The notes: generated from the sequence alone by a model not told the origin. 64,000 nt of DNA from Rhizobium lusitanum (GCF_014189535.1 NZ_CP050308.1:186001-250000), one strand, 5' to 3'; shown: positions 16,863 to 26,547, numbered from the stretch's first letter. A program made the numbers and translations.

Positions 16863-17126
16863 CTACTCTTTATCCCAGTCAGGAGCACCGGACCAATTTT
16901 CGCCATCGCTGAGAGCGCCGGCGGGCGACAGGTCGCCGACGATGACGGTCGTGTGCAGTTCGTCTGGATAGACCCGAGTTCCGATTTGGTAAATCTGAAG
17001 CCAGTTAGCGGATGGCTCGATTTTCACGGCCTGGCCAACGGTGAACTGCGGTGACTGACTGTCAGTCTCAACGAGGTGGAACGGTTGTTCCGTAACCTTT
17101 TTCGTAAAGCCAATAAGGTGACGCAT
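16863..17126 (-). CDS. Hypothetical protein (87 residues)
   Basis: An 87-residue acidic cytosolic protein. GAGGAG lies 8 bases before the ATG, which supports translation. It reads like a small beta-rich domain (VGQAVKIEP, then YQIGTRV, then HTTVIVGDL). No family is recognised and no membrane segment is visible. It is isolated between intergenic regions; an accessory origin is possible. Confidence 0.5.
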   Translation of the reverse strand: MRHLIGFTKKVTEQPFHLVETDSQSPQFTVGQAVKIEPSANWLQIYQIGTRVYPDELHTTVIVGDLSPAGALSDGENWSGAPDWDKE

Positions 17127-17349
17127 AAGAAATACTCCTCTTCATCTGGGCAGTATCCCAACGTCGCCGTCAGCTTGATTGTTCCGAATTTTATTGTCGC
17201 ACCGCATCCGCTAGACAATGTTGGCGTCTACCGTCCGGACCATAAATGCAGTAGCAAGAAGCCCCTGTGGGGCAAGCCTCAACCGGAGTTGAGGCAAAAC
17301 AAAAGGGATAGCAGGCGCGCCGGGAGTATTGCCCAAGAGGGCAATAGCC

Positions 17350-17601
17350 TCACCCCTCCTTCATCGGTATCTTGGCTTCTTTCACTGCGGCAATGAACGC
17401 CTGCCGTGCGTCCTCGGGAGTGCGCTTGCCGCTGATCACGTCGGCGCAGACGGACAGAGCGCGGTCCAGCGCAGGGGCTTCCTCAACAGGCCAATCCTCG
17501 ATCATCGCCCAGGAAGCCGCTTGGGTCGTATCGATGATCACCCACTCTTCGGGTTTCTCAAGAGCGATCGTGACCGCCTTGCTCCATTTTCTTTCCGTCA
17601 T
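17350..17601 (-). CDS. DUF982 domain-containing protein
   Basis: The 83-residue protein matches the DUF982 family of Rhizobiales: WPVEEAPALDRALSVCADVISGKRTPEDARQAF in the middle and C-terminal part is the family signature. Members are small cytosolic proteins, usually in several copies per genome. Function is unknown. It is monocistronic. A perfect 8-bp hairpin (17327-17346) stands just beyond its stop but lacks a T-run. Confidence 0.82.
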   Translation of the reverse strand: MTERKWSKAVTIALEKPEEWVIIDTTQAASWAMIEDWPVEEAPALDRALSVCADVISGKRTPEDARQAFIAAVKEAKIPMKEG

Positions 17602-17790
17602 CGGAAACTCTCAAATTTGTGGATGCCTATAGGCTGTCTCATAGGCCGATTCATTTCGCCTGGCGAGGCGGTTTCGTCCGGATCGAGGCTCGCTGGAATG
17701 TTTTGGGGACGGTGCGTAACACGGCGCAACATGAAGCCAGAACTTTCCAGCTTGATGATCGCATATGCAATTGATTTCAGCGAAGAAAAA

Positions 17791-17864
17791 TGGAGGCCTC
17801 GCCCGGAATCGAACCGGGATGCAAGGATTTGCAGTCCTCTGCGTAACCACTCCGCCACGAGGCC
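17791..17864 (-). tRNA. tRNA-Cys (GCA)
   Basis: Reading the minus strand, GGCCTCG at the 5' end pairs with CGAGGCC, followed by discriminator T and an encoded CCA. The D-arm, T-arm (GGTTCGATTCC) and anticodon GCA (complement of 17830-17832) are all present. Confidence 0.95.
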
Positions 17865-18090
17865 ATCCGATTTTAGTAAAGGCGAGTGATGGCGGGCGTT
17901 TAGAACGAATCTCAGGAGAGTGCAAGACCTATCGCGGCCGATGAACAAATAACTTGTCGTTGGCTTCAGTAGGGCGCCTCTCACGAGCCTGTCGCCGCGA
18001 TCACGCATTTGCGGAAGTATTGCTGCATTGCAAAAATAGATTGCTCCTCTATTTCCAACCGAACATTCGGATAAGCTGGTGGAGCAGTTT

Positions 18091-19233
18091 ATGAAATATG
18101 TCAGGGAATTCGAGGCCCTCAGGGGCGTGTTGGCGATCTGGGTTCTTGTCGGCCATGTCGCCTCCGCCGTCGCCATTCACGGACGGTTGTTTCAGGAGCG
18201 GTTCTACAATGAACATGCGGTGGATGTTTTCATCATCCTCAGCGGCTTCGCCATCACTGCGCTGATCGACAAGCGGCCGGAATCCTATCATCTGTATATT
18301 GCGCGGCGTGCGCTCAGAATTTTCCCAGCCTATCTGTTTTATCTGGCCATTTCCGTCGCGGTTGCAGGAGTTGCCGTGCAGATATGGGCGGCTTCACCCG
18401 ATGGCTCGATGAAAGCGGCGCGTGTCGGCATTGCCACCGATACGCTTGCCTACTGGCCCTGGCACCTTATGGCGCATGTCACTGGCCTGCATGGGCTGGT
18501 GCCGCCGCGCTTCCTGCCGTTCACAGATTATGCCTTTCTCGGTCAGGCCTGGAGCATCTCGCTCGAATGGCAGTTTTATCTGATGGCACCGCTATTGATC
18601 GGATTGATGATGAAGCAGGTGTCGTGGTTGCGAATCGTCATTCTCGTTCTGCTGGCGCTAGCCGTTACGGCGGTCTCGCCGAAGCTGCCGCAAAGCTTTC
18701 TCGGCAAATGGCTGGTCGATTTCGGCATCGGTATCACCAGCTTCTATTTCATGAAGCACCGTGCCCTTGGCGAGCCATTCCTCAAATCATTGCCATTGCC
18801 GCAGCTTTGGCTGATCGGAGTAGGCCTATGTATATTACAGCGTTCCGTCGACTATCTGCCGCTCGTCATCTGGCTGACGGCGATCCTGGTCATCGTTTCG
18901 GCGCGGGAGGGCAGGGGCGCCGTCTATGAACGAATCTCGGCCATCGCCTGCAGCCGGCCGCTGGAATGGCTGGGCAGCATGGCTTATTCGCTCTATCTCT
19001 CGCATATGCTGGTTCTGCTCCTGGCGCTTGCCACGCTGCCGAGCCTCGGGATCACGTCACCCTGGGCGCAGGCCGGTTACCTGCTGGCGGTGACGCTCAT
19101 CGGATCGCTGATCGTTTCGCGACTGTCCTATCTCTATATAGAGAAGCCGTTTCATGAGTTCGGCCGCAGTCTCGGTAGAGGCGACCTCGTTGCGACGGAA
19201 CCTGCTGCGATCAGCAAAAAGAGAGCGGTTTGA
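18091..19233 (+). CDS. Acyltransferase family 3 membrane protein (OafA/YrhL type)
   Basis: Integral membrane acyltransferase of 380 residues with about ten helices. The catalytic His/Arg region is seen near the N-terminus (EFEALRGVLAIWVLVGHVAS), and FIILSGFAIT follows around residues 50-60. The C-terminal YSLYLSHMLVLL and YLYIEKPFHE segments are family marks. Such enzymes O-acetylate surface polysaccharide, LPS or other envelope glycans. I use the ATG at 18091, preceded by GGAG at 18081-18084, over a GTG at 18079. The substrate is not shown by context. Confidence 0.88.
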   Translation: MKYVREFEALRGVLAIWVLVGHVASAVAIHGRLFQERFYNEHAVDVFIILSGFAITALIDKRPESYHLYIARRALRIFPAYLFYLAISVAVAGVAVQIWAASPDGSMKAARVGIATDTLAYWPWHLMAHVTGLHGLVPPRFLPFTDYAFLGQAWSISLEWQFYLMAPLLIGLMMKQVSWLRIVILVLLALAVTAVSPKLPQSFLGKWLVDFGIGITSFYFMKHRALGEPFLKSLPLPQLWLIGVGLCILQRSVDYLPLVIWLTAILVIVSAREGRGAVYERISAIACSRPLEWLGSMAYSLYLSHMLVLLLALATLPSLGITSPWAQAGYLLAVTLIGSLIVSRLSYLYIEKPFHEFGRSLGRGDLVATEPAAISKKRAV

Positions 19234-19386
19234 TCCGCCCATCACCAAAGCCGTTGTTGTCGCGGCGCGACGCATCGTTATGAATCTCTGCGTCCGCCGC
19301 AGCAACGCCTTGAAAGCGCAGCCGCACGCGATTAAGAACACGGAGCACAGAAGCAAAACCGGCTTAGCCTTCGGGCGCGAGAGGAT

Positions 19387-20059
19387 ATGATGAATTTCGA
19401 AGCAGCACGCGTGAAGATGGTCGAGAACCAGATCCGCACGACGGATGTCACCTCCCATTCCGTGTTGAATGCGTTTCTGACGGTGCCGCGCGAGAATTTC
19501 GTGCCGGAGAAGTCGAAGCTCCTGGCCTATATCGACAATGATATCGAGGTCTGTCCCGCGGCTGCAGGCACGCCCGCGCGCTTCCTGATGGAAGCTTCGC
19601 CGCTGGCAAAGCTCCTGCAGCTCGGCGCGATCACCAAGGAAGACAAGGTTCTCGATGTCGGCTGCGGCACGGGTTACGTCTCGGCACTGCTGTCGATCCT
19701 GGCCGACAAGGTTGTCGCGCTCGAGATCCGACGAGGCGCTGGCCGCGACGGCCAAGGCCAATCTCGCAGCGCTCAGCCATGACAACGTCACCGTCGTCAC
19801 CGGTGAGTTGGAAAAAGGTTATGCCGCAAGCGGTGCCTATGACGTCATTTTTGTCGATGGTTCGGTCGAACAGCTGCCGCAGGCGCTTCTCGATCAGCTC
19901 GGCGAAGGCGGTCGTTTGATCGTCGTGCTGGGTTTCGGCCACGCCGCCCGCGCCACTGTCTTCATGCGCGAACGCGGCGCTCTTTCGGAAAACGTTTTCT
20001 TCAATGCGTCGATCAAGCCGCTGCCGGGCTTTGCCAAGGCCAAGGAATTCGTGTTCTGA
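19387..20059 (+). pseudogene. Protein-L-isoaspartate O-methyltransferase homologue, frameshifted
   Basis: The N-terminal part (19387 to about 19725) reads MMNFEAARVKMVENQIRTTD and the SAM-binding VLDVGCGTGYVSALL motif. After GAG at 19723-19725 the frame is lost and the rest of the protein (DEALAATAKANLAAL to KEFVF) continues in the +1 frame up to 20059. Removing one base at about 19726 restores a continuous protein of about 223 residues. The first frame would otherwise stop at 19782 with 131 residues. An intact PCM homologue lies at 41658. This is either a true lesion or a sequencing error. Confidence 0.8.
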
Positions 20060-20089
20060 TCGGCAGCACGGCTGAATGATCCTTTTAAG

Positions 20090-20114
20090 ACGGGCGCCTG
20101 AAGCGCCCGTTTTT
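20090..20114 (+). terminator. Rho-independent terminator after the pcm homologue
   Basis: ACGGGCGC at 20090-20097 pairs with GCGCCCGT at 20103-20110, and five T (20110-20114) end the element. Confidence 0.85.
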
Positions 20115-20303
20115 CGTTGGGCTTACCCGCGACAAAATCGGCAATCGCATGCGATTCGCTTTGGCCGTAACAAAACTGTGCATCAGCGGGCTTAGTGCTT
20201 TCGCGGTGATTTTTTTCCCAAGGGTAGTATTCTAGGGTGGCGCTGATTCGGGCGCTCCTTTGACGGGATTCCGGTCGTTGTATCTGGGAAAACGGGGATG
20301 AAT

Positions 20304-21218
20304 ATGGCTCAGCCAAGTGTCGTGCGTGAACCGTCCATGGAGGAGATCCTGGCGTCCATCCGCCGGATCATCGAGAGCAACGAACCCGGTGCCGCCAATT
20401 CTATTTCGCCGTCCCTGCCTGCTGTCTACACCACCGCTGACGATGAGCGCGATGACGATATCCACCTTACGGTCGATGAGGAATTCGCCGCTGCGGACTT
20501 GGCTAATGTATCGTCGGCCACATCTGCGGACCCCGAGCCGCGTTTCGTCGCCGCCAATTCGCAGGTGCCGATGCGCGAGCCGGAAGCATCCGGTCGCACC
20601 TTGTCGCTTGCCGATGTCGCCGCGCGTGTTCGTGCCGCTTCCGAACGCAATGCTGCACAACTAAACCCGGCCCGCGAAGTGCCGCAGCTACGCGAATTGC
20701 CGCCGGACATGGTCGCGCGCCTTGCCGAGGCCCGCGTTGAGTCGCTCGCCGGCGTGCCGTTGCGTAGTGCCGTTGCCGAGGCCCCTGTGTCGGCCGTAAC
20801 CGCGCCAACGGCGGCACTTCTCGCCGAGGCTGCCCTGCATGCGGCCAAGGTCGAAGCGCAAGCTGAAGCGGAAGAGCGCCCAGTTGCTGTCGCCCACGTA
20901 GCCGCACCGGTCGAAGTTCCCCTTTTCAATCCGCCGCCACAACAGTCGGCTGCAGCCACCGCTGATCGCTTCCTGCCGCAAGTACAGGCTGAACTCTCGT
21001 CTTCGCTGATGTCCGAGGCCGCCGGTGCGCAGGTTGCACGGTCCTTCGGCGAACTCGCCGCCGCGATCGACGGCAGTGAACGCCGGTCGTTGGATGAGAT
21101 CGCTGAGGAGATGCTGCGGCCGATGCTGCAGGATTGGCTTGACGACAACTTGCCGACGCTGGTTGAGCGTCTCGTGCGTGAAGAAATCGAACGAGTGGCA
21201 CGCGGCCCGCGCCGCTGA
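20304..21218 (+). CDS. popZ: PopZ-like polar organizing protein (DUF2497)
   Basis: A 304-residue protein with the PopZ plan: a short conserved N-terminal helix (REPSMEEILASIRRIIES), a long acidic/Pro/Ala-rich middle, and a conserved C-terminal oligomerisation domain (LDEIAEEMLRPMLQDWLDDN, then LPTLVERLVREEIERVARG). In alphaproteobacteria PopZ forms a polar matrix that anchors the chromosome centromere via ParB; in Agrobacterium it sits at the growing pole. I prefer the ATG at 20304, with GGGG 6 bases upstream, over the one at 20298. It lies just upstream of valS, a conserved neighbourhood. Confidence 0.85.
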   Translation: MAQPSVVREPSMEEILASIRRIIESNEPGAANSISPSLPAVYTTADDERDDDIHLTVDEEFAAADLANVSSATSADPEPRFVAANSQVPMREPEASGRTLSLADVAARVRAASERNAAQLNPAREVPQLRELPPDMVARLAEARVESLAGVPLRSAVAEAPVSAVTAPTAALLAEAALHAAKVEAQAEAEERPVAVAHVAAPVEVPLFNPPPQQSAAATADRFLPQVQAELSSSLMSEAAGAQVARSFGELAAAIDGSERRSLDEIAEEMLRPMLQDWLDDNLPTLVERLVREEIERVARGPRR

Positions 21219-21244
21219 CAGCCTGAGCTTCGGTTGGACGATCC

Positions 21245-21273
21245 GCCGCTCCGGCTTCCGGGGCGGCTTTTTT
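21245..21273 (+). terminator. Rho-independent terminator after popZ
   Basis: GCCGCTCCGG at 21245-21254 pairs with CCGGGGCGGC at 21258-21267 (one G-T, 3-base loop) followed by six T. It separates popZ from valS. Confidence 0.8.
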
Positions 21274-21339
21274 ATTGACTTGCCAGCGACCATCCTATTT
21301 ACAACCCGCATAACCGAACCCTCAAGATCCGGTCCCAAA

Positions 21340-24183
21340 ATGCTCGAAAAAACCTATGATTCCGCCGCAGTTGAACCGAAGATCGCCCAGAAATGGGATG
21401 AGGCCGACGCCTTTCGCGCCGGTGTGAACGCCAAGCCTGGCGCCGAAACCTTCACGATCGTCATCCCGCCGCCGAACGTCACCGGTTCGCTGCACATGGG
21501 CCATGCACTGAACAACACGCTGCAGGACATCATGGTGCGCTTCGAGCGTATGCGCGGCAAGGACGTGCTGTGGCAGCCCGGCATGGACCATGCCGGCATC
21601 GCCACGCAGATGGTCGTCGAGCGGCGTCTTGCCGAAAGACAGCAGCCTAGTCGCCATGTCATGGGTCGCGAAGCCTTCATCGAAAAGGTCTGGGAGTGGA
21701 AGGAAGAGTCAGGCGGCCTTATCTTCAACCAGCTGAAGCGCCTCGGCGCCTCCTGCGACTGGTCGCGCGAACGCTTCACCATGGACGAGGGTCTGTCGAA
21801 GGCCGTTCTCGAGGTCTTCGTCACGCTCTACAAGGAAGGCCTGATCTATCGCGACAAGCGGCTGGTCAATTGGGATCCGAAGATGCTGACGGCGATTTCG
21901 GATATCGAAGTCGAGCAGCATGAGATCAACGGTAACCTCTGGTACCTGCGCTATCCGCTGGAAGAAGGCGTCACCTATCAGCATCCGATTGCCTTCGACG
22001 AAGAGGGCAAGGCCACGGAATGGGAAACGCGCGACTATCTGGTCGTCGCCACCACCCGACCTGAGACCATGCTCGGGGATACCGGCATTGCGGTTAACCC
22101 GGAAGACGAACGCTACAAGGCGATTGTCGGCAAGCATGTCATTCTGCCGATCGTCGGCCGTCGCATCCCCATCGTCGCCGACGAATATCCGGACCCGACC
22201 GCGGGCACCGGTGCGGTCAAGATGACGCCGGCGCATGATTTCAACGATTTCGATGTCGGCAAGCGCCGGGGGCTACGCGTTGTCAATATCCTGACGCCGG
22301 AAGCTTCCATCACCATCAAGGACAACGAGGACTTCCTCGAAGGTCTGGACCATCCCGCAGCCCTGCACGGCGCATGGGATGAACTGGAGGGCACGGATCG
22401 TTTCGAGGCGCGCAAGATCATTGTCCGCCTCTTCGAAGAGGCTGGCCTGCTCGACAAGATCGAACCGCATAAACACACGGTCCCGCATGGCGACCGTGGC
22501 GGCGTTCCGATCGAGCCACGCCTGACCGAGCAATGGTATGTCGATGCGAAGACGCTTGCCCAACCGGCGATCGCCTCCGTTCGCGAAGGCCGCACCAAGC
22601 TCGTTCCGAAGAGCTGGGACAAGACCTATTACGACTGGATGGAAAACATCCAGCCCTGGTGCGTTTCCCGTCAGCTCTGGTGGGGTCATCAGATCCCGGC
22701 CTGGTATGGCCCGGACGGTCAGGTCTTTGTCGAAAAGACCGAGGAGGAGGCGCTGCAGGCGGCGATCCAGCATTATCTCTCGCATGGAGGGCCGATGAAG
22801 GCCTATGTCGAGGACCTGCTGGAAAACTTCAAGCCGGGCGAAATCCTGACGCGTGACGAAGATGTACTCGACACCTGGTTCTCGTCGGCACTCTGGCCGT
22901 TTTCGACACTAGGCTGGCCGGATGAGACGCCGGAATTGGCGCTTTACTATCCGACCAACGTGCTCGTCACCGGTTTCGACATCATCTTCTTCTGGGTTGC
23001 CCGCATGATGATGATGGGCCTGCATTTCATGAAGGACAAGAACGGCGATCCGGTCGAGCCCTTCAACACGGTCTATGTTCACGCCCTGGTGCGCGACAAG
23101 AACGGGCAGAAGATGTCGAAGTCCAAGGGCAACGTCATCGATCCGCTCGAACTGATCGACCAGTATGGTGCCGATTCCCTGCGTTTCACGCTGGCGATCA
23201 TGGCTGCACAAGGCCGCGACGTGAAGCTCGATCCGTCCCGCATCGCCGGCTATCGCAACTTCGGCACCAAGCTTTGGAACGCCACGCGCTTTGCCGAGAT
23301 GAACGGTGCCAAGAGCGATCCGCATTTCGTGCCGGAAGCCGCCGAGCTCACCATCAATCGCTGGATCCTGACCGAGCTTGCCCGGACGGAGCGCGACGTT
23401 ACCGAGGCGATCGAGGCCTATCGCTTCAACGATGCCGCCGGTACGCTCTATCGCTTCATCTGGAACCAGTTCTGTGATTGGTATCTCGAGCTCCTGAAGC
23501 CTGTCTTCAGCGGCGACGACGAAAGCGCCAAGGCGGAGGCGCAATCCTGCGCAGCCTACGTTCTCGAAGAGACCTACAAGCTGCTGCACCCCTTCATGCC
23601 CTTCATGACCGAAGAGCTCTGGGCGCATACGGCGGGCGAGGGCAAGGAGCGCGACGGCCTGATCTGCCACGCCGAGTGGCCGGTTCCCTCCTATGCCGAC
23701 GATGTCGCTGCCGATGAGATCAATTGGCTGATCGACCTGGTTTCGGGCCTGCGCTCCGTGCGCTCTGAAATGAACGTGCCGCCGGCTGCCACGGCGCCGC
23801 TGGTGATCGTTGGTGCCAACAGCCTGACCCGCGAACGTCTGTTCCGCCACGACGCAGCAATCAAGCGGCTGGCTCGTGTCGAGGCGATTTCACTCTCGGA
23901 TACCGCGCCGAAGGGCGCGGCGCAGATCGTCGTCGGCGAAGCGACCGCCTGCCTGCCGCTCGGCAGCCTTATTGACCTTTCCGTTGAGAAGGCACGCCTG
24001 GAGAAGGGGATCGCCAAGAACGAGCAGGAGATGGCCCGCATCGTCGGCAAGCTGTCGAACGAGAAGTTCGTCGCCAATGCCAATCCGGATGTGGTTGCGG
24101 CCGAGCGGGAGCGTCTGGACGAACTTCAGGGGCAGCTCGCCAGCCTGAAGGTCGCTCTCGCCAGGGTCAGCGAAGCCGGCTGA
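21340..24183 (+). CDS. valS: Valyl-tRNA synthetase
   Basis: Class I aminoacyl-tRNA synthetase of 947 residues that charges tRNA-Val. The HIGH motif is HMGH at residues 52-55, the CP1 editing domain is about 190-330, the KMSKS motif is in GQKMSKSKGN near residue 591, and a C-terminal coiled coil (from about 880) binds tRNA. I chose the ATG at 21340, where MLEKTYDSAAVEPKI matches family starts; the frame continues upstream over popZ but only as a shadow. Confidence 0.97.
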   Translation: MLEKTYDSAAVEPKIAQKWDEADAFRAGVNAKPGAETFTIVIPPPNVTGSLHMGHALNNTLQDIMVRFERMRGKDVLWQPGMDHAGIATQMVVERRLAERQQPSRHVMGREAFIEKVWEWKEESGGLIFNQLKRLGASCDWSRERFTMDEGLSKAVLEVFVTLYKEGLIYRDKRLVNWDPKMLTAISDIEVEQHEINGNLWYLRYPLEEGVTYQHPIAFDEEGKATEWETRDYLVVATTRPETMLGDTGIAVNPEDERYKAIVGKHVILPIVGRRIPIVADEYPDPTAGTGAVKMTPAHDFNDFDVGKRRGLRVVNILTPEASITIKDNEDFLEGLDHPAALHGAWDELEGTDRFEARKIIVRLFEEAGLLDKIEPHKHTVPHGDRGGVPIEPRLTEQWYVDAKTLAQPAIASVREGRTKLVPKSWDKTYYDWMENIQPWCVSRQLWWGHQIPAWYGPDGQVFVEKTEEEALQAAIQHYLSHGGPMKAYVEDLLENFKPGEILTRDEDVLDTWFSSALWPFSTLGWPDETPELALYYPTNVLVTGFDIIFFWVARMMMMGLHFMKDKNGDPVEPFNTVYVHALVRDKNGQKMSKSKGNVIDPLELIDQYGADSLRFTLAIMAAQGRDVKLDPSRIAGYRNFGTKLWNATRFAEMNGAKSDPHFVPEAAELTINRWILTELARTERDVTEAIEAYRFNDAAGTLYRFIWNQFCDWYLELLKPVFSGDDESAKAEAQSCAAYVLEETYKLLHPFMPFMTEELWAHTAGEGKERDGLICHAEWPVPSYADDVAADEINWLIDLVSGLRSVRSEMNVPPAATAPLVIVGANSLTRERLFRHDAAIKRLARVEAISLSDTAPKGAAQIVVGEATACLPLGSLIDLSVEKARLEKGIAKNEQEMARIVGKLSNEKFVANANPDVVAAERERLDELQGQLASLKVALARVSEAG

Positions 24184-24588
24184 GGTCACGGATAATCCAA
24201 ATGAAAAGGGCACGCGGACGAAGGCCGCGTGCCCTTTTCTGTATGCGTCATCGATTCGATGGAATCACCAAAAACAGCCAATCTTGCCCATCGCCAGCTT
24301 CGCGCAGGTAAAAACAATTACCCCTAAATCGATAGCTTTCTCGAAAAGCGAAACTGTTGTCGGATTGTAACAGAATTGTTTCAGTAGAGAATAATAATCT
24401 ACGTGGGGTAGAAAATGCTTTTAAAGAAGAAAAAAATATCTAACGCGAACTGTAATGGAGCATATAGCTCACTTTCTTACGTAAATCAGTCACTATGCCG
24501 GGAACTTCTGGAGCATCAGCGGTGCATTGCCAAGTCGGATAATCATCGCAACAATCAGACACATAGATGCACAAGTGGGGGAGACACA
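24184..24588. other. Intergenic region between valS and the FadL-type gene
   Basis: This 405-base stretch holds the valS terminator (24204-24238) and an AT-rich zone (24310-24430) that is the likely promoter region of the FadL-type gene. No small gene is supported, although the downstream frame runs back to 24415 without a stop. Confidence 0.5.
24204..24238 (+). terminator. Rho-independent terminator after valS
   Basis: AAAAGGGCACGCGG at 24204-24217 pairs with CCGCGTGCCCTTTT at 24225-24238, with loop bases between them. The T-run is part of the stem end. Confidence 0.85.
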
Positions 24589-25842
24589 ATGGCATTTCGT
24601 ATTGCGTTGAAGGGTGCGTTCGCACTCGTAATCACATCGTCATTTGCAAGCGCCGCATTCGCGGGTGGGCTTGATCGCGGCGGTTACGATATCGATCTAC
24701 TCTTCGACAAGGGTCGTTACGCTTTCGAATCCGGTGTGACTTATGTCATGCCCGGTCGCCAGTTCAAGAATGCCAAGGATACCAATCCGGCTGACGGCAA
24801 TCTCAACGGGCGCAGTAGTTCCACGGATGTCACCGAGAACTATGCCATCCCGTATATCGGCTTCAAGGTCGGCATCACCGATGACCTCGATTGCATGGCC
24901 GACTATTCCGAACCGTTCGGCGGTCATAGCAATCCGGGCCTCAACTGGGCCGGCGCCAACAATGAAATCGAAACCAAGCTGCGCACGCATAATTATGCGG
25001 CGACGTGCTCCTACAAGTTCGATGCCGGTCCGGGTCAACTGCGTTTGATCGGTGGCGGTTTCTACCAAGAGGTTACCGGCTACAAGTCCCGCCTGGTCTC
25101 GGCCATTCCCGCCCCGCTTTCCGCCGTCTATGACGGTGTCGGTTCGCTGGACGTCGATGGTCATGGTTGGGGCTGGCGTGCCGGTCTTGCCTATGAGATC
25201 GAGGAATACGCCTTCCGTACCAGCTTGCTTTACAACAGCCGGGTCAAATACGATAACCTCAAGGGCACCGTCGATCTGACGGAATTGCCGCCGATCCGTG
25301 CATTCTTCGGCAAGACCACTTCCGTTTTCGGTTCGGCCGATGCGCCGGACACGCTCGAATGGAAAGTGCAGACCGGTATTGCTCCGGACTGGCTGGCCTT
25401 CGGTTCGGTCAAGTGGACCAACTGGAGCCTTCTGCAGAGCATTGCGCTTTGCCCGACCTCCACACGCGGCATATCCTGCCGTCCGGGCGGGGCGACCGAG
25501 CTCACCTCGCTTGACCTGCTCTATCGAGACGGCTGGACGATCTCCGGCGGTATCGGTCACAAGTTCAATGACAAATGGAGCGGCGCGCTCAGCTTGACCT
25601 GGGATCGCGGCACCAGCCAGGGTTATGGCATGAACTCGGATACCTGGACGCTCGGCGCCGGCGTCAACTATAAGGCAACGGAACATGTCCAGTTCACCTT
25701 CGGCGGCGCGCTTGGCCTGCTGACGAGCGGTAAATCCGGCCAGGCTACGTATAACGGCCTTACGTTCGGCAATGACGTCAACTACAGCTACGGCAATGAC
25801 CTCGTGGCTGCGCTGTCTACTTCGATGAAGGTGAGCTTTTGA
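24589..25842 (+). CDS. FadL/OMPP1-type outer-membrane transport protein
   Basis: Beta-barrel of 417 residues: signal peptide 1-25 (MAFRIALKGAFALVITSSFA, cut after AAFA), many alternating strands, GRQFKNAKDTN plug-like N-terminal region, WEWK/WTNWS aromatic girdle motifs typical of the OMPP1/FadL/TodX family, and a terminal Phe (MKVSF). Members take up long-chain fatty acids or other hydrophobic compounds. I use the ATG at 24589 with GGGGGAG 6 bases before; the frame upstream has no signal sequence. It is monocistronic. Confidence 0.85.
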   Translation: MAFRIALKGAFALVITSSFASAAFAGGLDRGGYDIDLLFDKGRYAFESGVTYVMPGRQFKNAKDTNPADGNLNGRSSSTDVTENYAIPYIGFKVGITDDLDCMADYSEPFGGHSNPGLNWAGANNEIETKLRTHNYAATCSYKFDAGPGQLRLIGGGFYQEVTGYKSRLVSAIPAPLSAVYDGVGSLDVDGHGWGWRAGLAYEIEEYAFRTSLLYNSRVKYDNLKGTVDLTELPPIRAFFGKTTSVFGSADAPDTLEWKVQTGIAPDWLAFGSVKWTNWSLLQSIALCPTSTRGISCRPGGATELTSLDLLYRDGWTISGGIGHKFNDKWSGALSLTWDRGTSQGYGMNSDTWTLGAGVNYKATEHVQFTFGGALGLLTSGKSGQATYNGLTFGNDVNYSYGNDLVAALSTSMKVSF

Positions 25843-26547
25843 GCCTAACGCATTGAATTGAAGTAATTTCGGAAAAATCTCGTCGTTACTTCAAGTGATT
25901 CCCGCGCCGCGAGCCCCATTCGGTCTCGCGGCGTTTCAGTATCAAGTTCAGGCCAAGGTTATTTGCGGATTTGGCATGCAAAACAGTCTTGCATAGCGGC
26001 TTTATGGTTAATGAAACCACAAGATCAGCAATTTCTTTGTGACGAATCCGCAACACTCTATTTCAACCGGTTACAGGTGCGTGTCCGCTGCCCAATTTGT
26101 CCATTTCCCGCCACAAATGAGGAGCAGCGATTATACGGGCACAGGGGCAGGCCTTGTAGAGAGTGCGTAAACGGTTGATGGGTCAGTTTCCACTTTGGCA
26201 GAAAGAGCAATCCGGGATCGGAACGGTGACGTTTCCGATGCAGTCGGAAGTGCTTTGTTTCTCGCGGGAATCCAGAAATCGTCCGATCTCAAGTCTCTCC
26301 TTTGAAGCAGTGGAATGGGGTGCTGTTTCGGCAGCGACGCGCGAACGCGAAGGCGAGAATGCTCGTTTGGACATAATTTCGAACTATGCTCGGAAATGTG
26401 GCAAACGGCCTCTGGTCGGCGCCATGCGGACGTCCTTAACGGGAGGTTTCGCTGGTTCGCGCGCGGGTAGGGAATACATTCGCAAACCTTACGGCGCAGA
26501 TGGGGTTGCCGTGACGAATGCGGATGGAGCGAGAGAAGTCGACTGTT
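25843..26547. other. Long gene-free region before exoR
   Basis: About 700 bases between the FadL-type gene and exoR. It holds a GC-rich hairpin at 25905-25933. Two short open frames (25963-26178 and 26163-26555) have no ribosome site, no family resemblance and the second overlaps exoR, so I do not call them. A long exoR leader or an sRNA would fit here, but I see no structure that proves either. Confidence 0.45.
25905..25933 (+). terminator. Hairpin after the FadL-type gene
   Basis: CGCCGCGAG at 25905-25913 pairs with CTCGCGGCG at 25925-25933; TTT follows. It lies 62 bases after the stop, with a weak T-run. Confidence 0.5.

Noticed and set aside
17277..17294. GCCTCAA/TTGAGGC hairpin as a terminator of the DUF982 gene
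   Set aside because: On the minus strand the T-run precedes rather than follows the stem, so it is not an intrinsic terminator for that gene.
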